From: CAZPHU01 sp964419255
Lineage (GTDB): Bacteria > Fibrobacterota > Chitinivibrionia > Chitinivibrionales > CAYFVL01
NCBI GenBank assembly: GCA_964419255.1
Contig: CAYQOU010000079.1
Location: 1 to 16,270 of the forward strand
Direction of reading: 5' to 3'
Length of the DNA: 16,270 nt
Shown piece after piece: positions 1-7,900 of this stretch. The notes beneath the pieces are model-generated. The model had not been told where the DNA came from. It saw only the letters and a list, made by a program, of their open reading frames with translations, and made no database searches. The position numbers and the translations under genes were made by a program. The first letter of the stretch is position 1. Each line of letters starts with the position of its first letter.

Positions 1-29
1 AACCTGTCATCATTCATTAATCTTTGCCT

Positions 30-1703
30 TTACCCCCACATGATCTGGCAGATCCACACCGAGGCCAGGATTCCCGCCAGATCTGCGCACAGCGCGGCGG
101 GAAGCGCGTGGCGGGTGCGGCGGATGGCGACGCTGCCGAAGTAGACCGCCAATACGTAAAATGTCGTCTCGGTCGAGCCCTGCATGGTGGAGGCCAGGTA
201 GGCCAGAAAGGAGTCAGGCTGGTTGTTGACAAGCTCCGCCATCACCCCGTATGCTCCAGAGCCCGAAAGCGGTCGGATAAGGGCCATGGGAAGCGCCTCG
301 GCGGGCATGCCGATAAGAGATGTTATCGGCTCCAGAAGCGTCGTCATCAGATCCAGCGCGCCACTTGCCCGAAACATGCCTATCGCCACGAATATCGCCA
401 CCATAAACGGGATGATTCGTATCGCTATCTGAAAGCCCTCCTGGGCACCATGGGTGAGCGTCTCATATACCTTCACCCCGCGGAGATACCCGTACAGAAG
501 CAACCCACCCATGATAATCGGTATCAGCCAGCTGGTGACTATTGAAAGAAATCCCAGCGTCTCCACACGGATGCCGATAGATTCTCTCATCGACTGAAAC
601 TCCTGGCGTGACAGAACGCTGTTGTCGTCGGTGTCCCATTTCTCAAACAGTCCCGCCCGATCCGACCATTCGACAAAGGCCGGATTGTCCACCCCCTCCT
701 GCACCGGTATGGTCGCGTACTGCTCGGATATGCCGAAAATCTCGATCGCCTCGCTCCACTTTTCCTTGTCGATCTCATGGTTATCGATTCTCCAGGCATC
801 ATACATCCCGGAAACAAACTCCTCGCGGCTCAGCTGGATATCGGCATTGGCATCCAGACTGTCGAACTTCAGCACCTGCGCATAGGTTTCCACCACCTCG
901 CTTTTGGTCTGTTGGGGAGCCATGGTTTTCTGTACCGCATGATAGACGATCGCCCCGCCAAAAGCCAGCACGATCAGAAGCATCGCGATACGGCCGACCA
1001 GTCCGGGAGGTGTAAGCTCCTCCTTCTTCTCACCCGGCTGCTCCACCTTCTCCTCCTCAACCTTCTGCTCCTGGACGAGCTGGCTGCTGAGCACCGGATT
1101 TTCGCTTCGGCGCGCAAGTATTTTTGCCATGACAATCGCCACGGTTGTGGAGATCGTGGTGGCCACAATCGAGGGGATCAGTACCGCCGCGGGGTTAGTC
1201 GCTCCCGCTCCGGCACGCACCGTTATCACCCCCAGGGGCAGGAGAGTGACACTGGAGGTGTTGATGGCCAGAAACAGGCACATTGCGTTTGTGGCGGTGC
1301 CCTCCTCGGGGTTGAGCTTGTTAAGCTCGTTCATCGCCTTGATCCCCATCGGGGTGGCCGCATTACCCAGCCCCAGTGCATTGGCCGACATGTTCATGAT
1401 AATCGCCGACATCGCAGGGTGATTGGCCGGAACATCGGGGAAAAGACGTACCATGATCGGTCGAATCGCCCGAGCCAGCGCGTTCATCAACCCGCCGACT
1501 TCCACCACTTTCATGATCCCCAGCCACAACGCCATCGGTCCGATCAGCCCCAGCGCCAGGGTAACGGCTCCCTTTGCCGACTCGAAGGACGCATCGGTGA
1601 TCGCAGCCATCTTCCCGGTGTAGGAGGCGACCAAAATAGAGACCAGCACAAGCATGAGCCAGATGATATTTATCGCGGAAGGTTTCTTCTGAGAATCTGC
1701 CAT
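30..1703 (-). CDS. Fused SpmA-SpmB (nucleoside-recognition/Gate domain) membrane protein with inserted EF-hand pair
   Basis: The 557-residue integral membrane protein has an SpmA-like N-terminal half (about 10-200) with the hallmark GLGNAATPMGIKAM segment (111-124) and INTSSVTLLPLG (147-158). Its SpmB-like C-terminal half (about 385-557) carries IRIIPFMVAIFVAIGMFRASG (429-448 region), RPLSGSGAYGVM and STMQGSTETTFY. Both halves belong to the nucleoside-recognition/Gate family. In Bacillus, SpmA and SpmB act in spore core dehydration, while fused forms in non-sporulating bacteria have no settled role. Between the halves lies a charged E/K-rich linker (205-232), one hydrophobic segment (236-255) and a soluble insert with two canonical EF-hand loops, D284-E295 (D, N, D, S, E) and D357-E368 (D, D, N, S, E). 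I estimate typical fusions at near 400 residues, so the insert accounts for most of the extra length. The ATG at 1703 has no strong Shine-Dalgarno sequence; a later start would cut the first membrane segment. The MITE-like element lies about 60 bp upstream. Confidence 0.88.
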   Translation of the reverse strand: MADSQKKPSAINIIWLMLVLVSILVASYTGKMAAITDASFESAKGAVTLALGLIGPMALWLGIMKVVEVGGLMNALARAIRPIMVRLFPDVPANHPAMSAIIMNMSANALGLGNAATPMGIKAMNELNKLNPEEGTATNAMCLFLAINTSSVTLLPLGVITVRAGAGATNPAAVLIPSIVATTISTTVAIVMAKILARRSENPVLSSQLVQEQKVEEEKVEQPGEKKEELTPPGLVGRIAMLLIVLAFGGAIVYHAVQKTMAPQQTKSEVVETYAQVLKFDSLDANADIQLSREEFVSGMYDAWRIDNHEIDKEKWSEAIEIFGISEQYATIPVQEGVDNPAFVEWSDRAGLFEKWDTDDNSVLSRQEFQSMRESIGIRVETLGFLSIVTSWLIPIIMGGLLLYGYLRGVKVYETLTHGAQEGFQIAIRIIPFMVAIFVAIGMFRASGALDLMTTLLEPITSLIGMPAEALPMALIRPLSGSGAYGVMAELVNNQPDSFLAYLASTMQGSTETTFYVLAVYFGSVAIRRTRHALPAALCADLAGILASVWICQIMWG

Positions 1704-1763
1704 GGAAAATGTGTCCCATCTAAAGAAAAGGATGCGCTCTTTTTATTATCGTTTATCTTAATG

Positions 1764-1960
1764 TATAGTAGCTGTTCAGAAAAACCACTTTCATCCCTTA
1801 TGTCATCCTCGCGAAGGCGGAGATCCATGAACTCCGGTGAAGCAAATCCATTGTCTTACCTCAGTTCAAAACACTCCAGTGCCGAGCATCGCTTGAAGCA
1901 TGGATGCCGCAATAAGCACGGCATGAGATCCGAAAGGTACTTTTCTGAACAGCTACTATA
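1764..1960. mobile_element. MITE-like 197-bp imperfect palindrome with 20-bp perfect terminal inverted repeats
   Basis: The left end TATAGTAGCTGTTCAGAAAA (1764-1783) is the exact reverse complement of the right end at 1941-1960. A second inverted pair sits at nearly symmetric depth: ATCCATG at 1823-1829 and CATGGAT at 1899-1905. The whole unit is therefore an imperfect palindrome. The inner left arm (about 1801-1829) has a small hairpin core, CTCGCGAAGGCGGAG, resembling dispersed bacterial repeats of the type TCATCCCCGCGAAGGCGGGGATCCA. No transposase is encoded. The outermost TA at each end would fit the TA target duplication of IS630/Tc1-mariner elements, which is inference. It sits just upstream of the spmAB-like gene and could affect its promoter. 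Confidence 0.72.
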
Positions 1961-2394
1961 TGGATGAAAGCCCGAAGAGTCGAACAATCTCAGGCAGTAA
2001 TCCGGATAACGGTATGAAAAATAGTAATGTGCACACGATTCATCTTAACCGGTTTGAAAAAAATTAGCCGCCCTGAATCAGCTTATGCCCATAAAGAGCA
2101 CAAATGAAACGACTCGGAAACCAGATTTCGATCATGAGAAAGAAATCGTACACGCAGGTGGGCGCATTTTAATCAATGGTGCGCAAATGAACAATACATT
2201 ACATAAGCGACAAAAGAGCCAAACAATCGATGGCGAAAATCGAAATTTGCCATACCGACGCGCACCGTGTTTACATGTGGCGGGGACATCATGGTGGGGA
2301 ACATCATGTGACAATCAACTTTCATCACGTTCTCTAACAACTATATATTCATATTATTTACGACACAGCATCGTGTTTTTTACAGGAGGTGTTC
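1961..2394. other. Gene-free stretch upstream of the small secreted protein
   Basis: About 430 bases between the MITE-like element and the secreted-protein gene. It is AT-rich near its right end (runs such as CTATATATTCATATTATTTA at 2341-2360), where a promoter for the downstream gene is likely, but no convincing -35/-10 pair can be assigned. Translating it gives only short or low-complexity frames without homology cues. The one longer frame, starting at 2085, runs out of frame into the downstream gene and has no ribosome binding site. Confidence 0.5.
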
Positions 2395-2847
2395 ATGAAG
2401 GCGTTTTTGCCCATTTTGGCCGTCGTATCCTTAACCCTGGGTGCGGTTTCATCCGCCGATGCACAGAAGGATGAACGGATACATACCGGCGAATTCCGGT
2501 CCCCACTCTCTGTGAGGCTGATAGATGGAGACGCTTTGGCAAGAGAATCCAAGATCATGTCGCCGAAAGGTAGCGATGCAGCTCTGAGCACCTGTGGTTC
2601 GATGGTGTATTTGAATCTGAACACTCCCGCCTCGACTAAAAAGGTTCTGGACATCTACTCTCTGTCAGGTCATATCATCGAGAGCCATATCTTGGAAGCC
2701 GGCGAGAAGAGTTTTGCCATCCGCTGCGAAGGCGCACGAGCAGGCTCCTTATACGCGGTACTGCGAGATCCCTCCTGTGAAGAGAAAAAGAGCGATATCG
2801 TGCGTATGAGTCCGGTGACGCTGGGGCTTTCAAACGTAGTTAATTAG
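2395..2847 (+). CDS. Small secreted protein with C-terminal sorting-domain-like fold
   Basis: The protein has 150 residues. The ATG at 2395 is chosen because a strong Shine-Dalgarno sequence, AGGAGGT (2384-2390), lies 4-5 bases upstream; the GTG at 2389 overlaps that site and is unlikely to be used. Residues 1-23 form a signal peptide: one Lys, a hydrophobic core (FLPILAVVSLTLGAV) and an ADA cleavage site before QKDE. The mature part is about 127 residues with three cysteines (C67, C111, C128). Residues 70-138 (VYLNLNTPAS, KKVLDIYSLSGHIIESHILEAGEKS, then AGSLYAVLRD) follow the pattern of the Ig-like type IX secretion C-terminal domains (K-x-x-I-Y-D-x-x-G-R-x-x, then G-x-Y-x-x-x). Several consensus residues are missing, so it may be only a structural relative. 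There is no recognisable catalytic domain. The gene stands alone and converges on the 3083-4816 gene. Confidence 0.72.
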   Translation: MKAFLPILAVVSLTLGAVSSADAQKDERIHTGEFRSPLSVRLIDGDALARESKIMSPKGSDAALSTCGSMVYLNLNTPASTKKVLDIYSLSGHIIESHILEAGEKSFAIRCEGARAGSLYAVLRDPSCEEKKSDIVRMSPVTLGLSNVVN

Positions 2848-2907
2848 GTCCAGATTGGGTCCGGACTCAAACTATTGTTTAGAAATCATACATTTACAAG
2901 AATAATA

Positions 2908-2944
2908 AGCCCCAGACCAGCCTTATGGACCGATTTTTGGGGCT
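2908..2944. repeat. Inverted repeat AGCCCCA...TGGGGCT
   Basis: Seven-base perfect arms at 2908-2914 and 2938-2944 enclose a 23-base loop. The right arm is embedded in CCGATTTTTGGGGCT, which recurs in slightly changed form (CCGATTTTTGTGGGGC) in the larger hairpin at 2977-3017. The repeat lies between two converging genes and could help terminate the (+) secreted-protein transcript, although only AAAA, not a T-run, follows it. Confidence 0.35.
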
Positions 2945-2976
2945 AAAATATGCTTCATAAGACATCTTTCGCACTC

Positions 2977-3017
2977 GCTACGGGCCGATTTTTGTGGGGC
3001 AAAAACCGGCCTGTAGC
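2977..3017. repeat. Long hairpin (18-bp arms, 5-base loop) in convergent intergenic region
   Basis: The left arm 2977-2994 (GCTACGGGCCGATTTTTG) pairs with the right arm 3000-3017 (CAAAAACCGGCCTGTAGC) around the loop TGGGG. Sixteen of 18 positions are Watson-Crick pairs. In the (+) RNA, one further position is a G-U wobble and one is an A-C mismatch. This is far above chance. There is no adjacent T-run on either strand, so it is not a textbook intrinsic terminator. It may be a dispersed palindromic repeat, a 3'-end stability element, or a bidirectional terminator for the two convergent genes. Confidence 0.65.
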
Positions 3018-3027
3018 AGTCGATTTG

Positions 3028-3058
3028 AGGTCCGAATCGGGCCTGAGTAGCTTTTTTT
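3028..3058 (+). terminator. Candidate rho-independent terminator downstream of the secreted-protein gene
   Basis: The stem is AGGTCC (3028-3033) with GGGCCT (3039-3044), containing one G-T wobble, and a 5-base loop GAATC. A run of seven T follows at 3052-3058. The 7-base gap between stem and T-run is longer than usual, and the site lies about 180 bases past the stop codon, so confidence is moderate. Confidence 0.4.
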
Positions 3059-3082
3059 ATAGCCGGGTCCACCCCAAAAACC

Positions 3083-4816
3083 CTATCTGAACCAAAAAGC
3101 ACAATCCTCTTCTGTGGGCAGCGCCAGTTGCTTGGTTGTCCTGAACCGATACTCCTGACCATCCGTGCGAACCAGAACCGTACCGTTTTCCCCGTCGATC
3201 CGGACCGTATCATCCGGCCGATTCGCCTTTATGATATTCATCAGACAGAGCGCTTTCTCCAGGCCATCCCCGCGACCGAAATTCCAGAGCTCGTCGGGCT
3301 GGGCCATACGGCTGCCATCGTATATCGATTCGTTTGGCATCAGCCACAGCTTCTCGGCAACCTGCTTTATATCCAGCCTCCTGGCCCCTTCGATACACAC
3401 CGGATTGCGCTCCAGCGCGGCTTTCATAAACGGTTTCCAGGGCGAGCGGCTCAGATCCCGGTAGGTGGTAAAGGCAAGATCCACTACGGGATGGCTCTCT
3501 CGAATCCCTTCCAGATACTCCATGACCTGCTCACGTTGCCAGGACGGGTCAATCTCGATCGGATCGAACGTGGAAATCCACTTCTTGTCGGTTCCGGGAA
3601 GGTTTGGGTGAATTCTGGCAAATTCCACCAGCTCATCTATGACTTTCTGTGCGGACACACAACTGTTTGATAAGGTTTCTTTTAGCCGGGCCAGATCATC
3701 CTCGGAATCGATCGATATGTGATTGGTTCTGAAGAAGTTTTCCAGATCATCCAAAATGATTCGATTTTCGACGGGGGAGGGATAATAGTCATCCTCGTCG
3801 ATCTGATGCAGCAGCGCGGTCTGGGTTTCATCACCGATGCGAAACTTGCTTCCATGCTCGTAGTGAAAGACCCGCTCCGCCTCGATGTAACGCGGTTTGC
3901 CGCAACAGCTGTGGGATATCTGAAAACAGGGCTGAAGGTGGCTGTTCTGGCGAAGAAAACTTGCCAGAACCGAAAACGTAATGTCTGTCTTGAGATAGTC
4001 ATTGAGCTGATGAGAAAAGTGACGGTAGGCCTCCGGAGACATGGTCGCCTCCTTGTACATCGTATGCACGTATCCGCTGTTATGCACCACCACCGTCACC
4101 CGCTCGTTTTGCAGGGCGCGGCGAGCCTTTGCGGACAGCTCGGTGCCATTGAACCACATGTTTTTAGTCACGATACGACGGTTATTGGTGATGATACCAT
4201 CCCGCACATCGATGTAGTTTTGGGAGTGAAGCGGTGTGGCCATCAGATAGATAGAATCCAGTGGTATGGAGGTCAACACAAACAGGGCGGAGGCATAGAG
4301 TGCCGCCAGCGACACGCATTCCCCCGCACCGCTGGGATAGCCCTCCTTGTATATAAAGGCATTCATCGCCTCGATGGTCTCTGTTTTCCAGTAGGGGATG
4401 ACATCGGAGGTGTACCTATCCAGGCCGAAATGGCGTCTGATATCGATATCGAAGTAGTATTTGTCGCCCTCATAGCCAAACAGGGCATTGCTTCGGGCCA
4501 GAATTTCCTTATCAATAATAGAATCGAATCGGGCCAGCTCACGCTGTTTGGTGGTCAGTCCCCAGGTATCCAGGTCGAGATTGAACACGAAGTTATCCAT
4601 TATAAACTGTTTTGCTCGCTGTATCTGGCGGTATTTGTTACCTTTCTTCTTTTTGTTGAACCAGGGATCATCCCGCCACTGCCAGGGCAGGGGGGACATG
4701 ATATTGGCCAGAACCAGAGAATACATAAGTTCAGGAAAAAGAAAAACTTCCATGTCAGACAGAGTCACTGCCGAAGAGTATTTCTCCAGAGAAAAAGGAT
4801 CTGACGGATTGTACAT
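3083..4816 (-). CDS. Uncharacterised 577-residue protein with transglutaminase-like Cys/His core
   Basis: This looks like a soluble cytoplasmic protein: there is no signal peptide or membrane segment. I do not recognise it as a named family. Residues about 145-205 resemble the papain/transglutaminase-like core: AGECVSLAALYASALFVL (164-180 region) puts a Cys (C167) at the head of a hydrophobic helix. This is followed about 30 residues later by LMATPLHSQNYIDVRDG (191-207), with H197 and D203 as possible partners, as in the Cys-His-Asp arrangement. C304-C305 form a second cysteine site (SHSCCGKP). The C-terminal third (about 410-577) is rich in W, D and R and has no recognisable motif. The start ATG at 4816 has a good Shine-Dalgarno (AGAGGA, 8 bases upstream). 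It is transcribed divergently from the activase gene with 177 bases between them. Substrate and pathway are unknown; the fold call is inference from motif order. Confidence 0.75.
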   Translation of the reverse strand: MYNPSDPFSLEKYSSAVTLSDMEVFLFPELMYSLVLANIMSPLPWQWRDDPWFNKKKKGNKYRQIQRAKQFIMDNFVFNLDLDTWGLTTKQRELARFDSIIDKEILARSNALFGYEGDKYYFDIDIRRHFGLDRYTSDVIPYWKTETIEAMNAFIYKEGYPSGAGECVSLAALYASALFVLTSIPLDSIYLMATPLHSQNYIDVRDGIITNNRRIVTKNMWFNGTELSAKARRALQNERVTVVVHNSGYVHTMYKEATMSPEAYRHFSHQLNDYLKTDITFSVLASFLRQNSHLQPCFQISHSCCGKPRYIEAERVFHYEHGSKFRIGDETQTALLHQIDEDDYYPSPVENRIILDDLENFFRTNHISIDSEDDLARLKETLSNSCVSAQKVIDELVEFARIHPNLPGTDKKWISTFDPIEIDPSWQREQVMEYLEGIRESHPVVDLAFTTYRDLSRSPWKPFMKAALERNPVCIEGARRLDIKQVAEKLWLMPNESIYDGSRMAQPDELWNFGRGDGLEKALCLMNIIKANRPDDTVRIDGENGTVLVRTDGQEYRFRTTKQLALPTEEDCAFWFR

Positions 4817-4869
4817 TAATTGACATCCTCTTTTCCATTGAGGTTATAAAAAGCATTTAGTAAAGAGGT

Positions 4870-4883
4870 CTAATATATATTAG
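4870..4883. promoter_or_regulatory. 14-bp perfect AT-rich palindrome in divergent promoter region
   Basis: CTAATATATATTAG is exactly self-complementary and lies in the middle of the 177-bp region between the divergent 3083-4816 (-) and 4994-9340 (+) genes. The position fits an operator serving one or both genes, though AT-rich palindromes also occur by chance. No clear sigma-70 promoter could be assigned to either side. Confidence 0.35.
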
Positions 4884-4993
4884 GTTTTTGGGGGCATCTT
4901 GGCGCGTTTTTTGGCATGATTTTTTCTGGTGAACCTTTTGCCTGTTCCTGTTATTTTCATTTCTGAACACATTTACCGGACGGATCAACTACC

Positions 4994-7900
4994 ATGAAAA
5001 CATTGGGAATATGTTTCGGCGCCACCACTATGCAGTGCGTGGTTGTTCACAGCGATACCGAGCTTAAGACGGTTGTTCGCACCGAAAGAATCGCTCATGA
5101 GGGCAATACGCGTGAGGCGCTGGTGAGGTTTCTTTCCACACTCGATCCCTATGAAATCGACCGCATCGCCGTCACCGGTCGTCATTTTCGCAACAGTGTG
5201 AACTTAAGTTCAATATCCGAGGCCGAAGCCGTAGAGGTGGCACTCAGGGAAGAATACGGCCCAAAGGGAGTGTTTCCGGATCTGGTGATCAGTGCCGGTG
5301 GCGAAACGCAGTTGGTGTATAAGGTTAATACAAACGGCGGACTTGTCAGTGTCCATTCGGGCAATAAGTGTGCGAGCGGAACCGGGGAGTTTTTCGTGCA
5401 GCAGGTCGGACGTATGGGCCTGGATGTCGACGAAGCCGTGGAGATGGCGCAGGAGGGGAGCCCGCACAAGATTGCCGGACGATGCTCTGTGTTTTGCAAA
5501 AGCGACTGTACTCATGCCCTGAATAAGGGTGAGCCGCGGGAGAACATCGCCGCGGGGCTCTGTCAGATGATGGCCGACAAGATTGGTGAGCTGATCAAGG
5601 ATATGAAACAGGACATGGTGGCGATTATCGGGGGCGGAAGTCTCAACGGCAGTCTCATTCAGATCCTGCAGAAGCGCTACAAGCAAGTCATTACCCCGGC
5701 GCTTGCTGCAACTTTCGAGGCGTACGGAGCCGCGCTGTGGGCGGTCAAAAATCCGTGTATTCCGCTCAGCGAGAATCCTGAAGAGTTCATTCGGGAGAAG
5801 GATTTCTCCTTTGGAACTCACCCGGCTCTCAAGGATCACCTGCACCTGGTGGATTTCAAGAAAGCCGACCACGACACGGCCATCGACGGTGATAGCTGTA
5901 TCCTGGGGCTCGATGTTGGCTCGACAACCACAAAAGCGGTTCTGATCAGAGAGAGTGATAAAAAGATCCTGGCATCGGTTTACCTGCGAACAAACGGCAA
6001 TCCGGTGGAGGCATCCCGCGAATGTTACCGGAAGATAAAAAAGCAGATCGGTGACATACAGGTGACGATACGGGGGCTGGGAGTCACCGGCTCCGGCCGA
6101 CAGATTGCGGGCCTGCACGCCCTGAGTGACCAGATCATAAACGAGATTATCGCCCACGCCACGGCTGCTACCTATTTTGATCCCGACGTCGATACGATTT
6201 TCGAAATCGGTGGTCAGGATGCCAAGTACACGTTTTTAAGCGGCGGTGTGCCGGCAGACTATGCGATGAATGAGGCGTGCAGCGCAGGCACCGGATCATT
6301 TCTGGAAGAGGCGGCACGGGAGTCTCTCAATGTAAGCACCGAACTTATCGGATCGTTTGCACTCAATGGAACCAAACCGCCTAATTTCACCGATCAATGT
6401 GCCGCCTTCATATCAAGCGATATCAAGCGGGCAGGCCAGGAGGGAATCGCCCGGGATGACATACTGGCAGGATTGGTGTATTCGATCTGTATGAACTATG
6501 TAAACCGGGTTAAGGGAGCGCGACCGGTCGGCAGAAAAGTATTTATGCAGGGAGGGGTGTGCTATAACAAAGCGGTGCCAGTGGCCATGGCCGCTCTCAT
6601 GCAGATGCCTATCGTGGTACCACCCGATCCGGGGCTTATGGGGGCGTTCGGGGTTGCGCTGGAGGTGTGTGATCGGCTGGCGATCGGACTAGCAGAGCCG
6701 GCACGGTTTGATTTGGATGAGCTGCTCGAGCGAGAGGCGATACGCCAGGGGTCGTTTGTGTGTGCGGGAGGCAAGGAGAAATGCGATCGGAAGTGCGAAA
6801 TTGCCCGCATTCGTATCGGCGAGAAGATCTACCCTTTCGGTGGGATCTGCGACAGATACTACAATATGCGTGTCAATAAGGAGGTCAACACCGGTGAGCT
6901 GGATCTGGTTGCGGTGCGTCAAAAACTGATGTTTGACTCCTACGGGCCAAACGCCTCCCATATTCATGAAAAAAGACCGGCGAAAAAGGTAGGTCTCAAC
7001 AGCTCCTTTCTCTACCATAGTCTCTATCCCTTATTTTCGAATTTCTTCGATCAGCTGGGCTTTGAGATCGTGGTGTCCGATGAGATCGATCCGCATGGTT
7101 TGTCCCGCATCGAGGCGGCATACTGTCTTCCGGCAGAGCTCAGCCATGGGGCGTTTCAGAACCTTTTGAATAAAGATCCCGATTTCATTTTCCTTCCACA
7201 GGTCATGCAGCTTCCCATACCCAACGTTCCGACCTGGAGCCGGGCATGTGTGTTTGTGCAGGGGGAGCCCTATTATCTGAAAACGACGTTCCGAAAACAG
7301 TTGGAGGAGAAAACAATCCGGCTTCTGACTCCGGTGCTAAAGATGAAGCAAAGCTATGATGCCGGTCTGGAGGCGATGATCCAGCTTGCGGAGAGTCTGG
7401 GCAGGGATGAGAAGCAGATCCGGCTGGCGTGGGATTATGCCTGCGACAAGCAGAGAGCCTTCGAGAAGGAACTCTACCGATATGGCCGCAGGGCCATTCA
7501 CCACCTGGACAAGCATCCTGAGATGTTTGGAATCGTGCTGTTTGGACGTCCCTATAACAGCTTTGCCGACGATGCTAACATGGGAATACCCCATAAGACC
7601 GCCTCCCGGGGCTATATGATCATCCCTCACGACATGCTCGAGGTGGAAGAGTACACGGTGGATAAGAAAATGTTCTGGGCCATGGGGCAGAAGATCATGA
7701 AAGCGGCTCAATTTGTCAAAGAGAAGAATAACCTGTTTGGCTTCTATATCACCAATTTCAGCTGCGGTCCCGACTCCTTTCTGCTGAGCTATTTTCGCAA
7801 TCTCATGGGTGATAAACCGTCCCTGACCCTGGAGCTCGATCAGCATACCGCCGATGCGGGAATCGACACACGAATCGAGGCTGCATTAGATATCATGAAA

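Noticed and set aside
1..29. Possible start of another minus-strand gene downstream of the spmAB-like gene (ATG codons at 17, 13 and 10, with AGGCAAAG before them)
   Set aside because: Only a handful of codons are visible before the window ends, so no gene can be supported.
1764..1960. CRISPR array or complete insertion sequence at this locus
   Set aside because: There are no regularly spaced direct repeats and no transposase frame; the structure is a single inverted-repeat unit.
777..1967. Long open frame of 396 codons on the plus strand
   Set aside because: It is antisense to the clear SpmA-SpmB gene, runs into the MITE-like element, and its translation is rich in H, R and G with no domain features.
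2085..2474. 129-codon plus-strand frame
   Set aside because: It lacks a ribosome site, overlaps out of frame the well-supported secreted-protein gene, and shows no protein-like pattern.
3719..4804. 361-codon plus-strand frame opposite the 3083-4816 gene
   Set aside because: It is a shadow of the minus-strand gene, which has the better ribosome site and plausible domain pattern.
5210..6157. 315-codon minus-strand frame
   Set aside because: It lies entirely opposite the activase domains, which show unmistakable conserved motifs.
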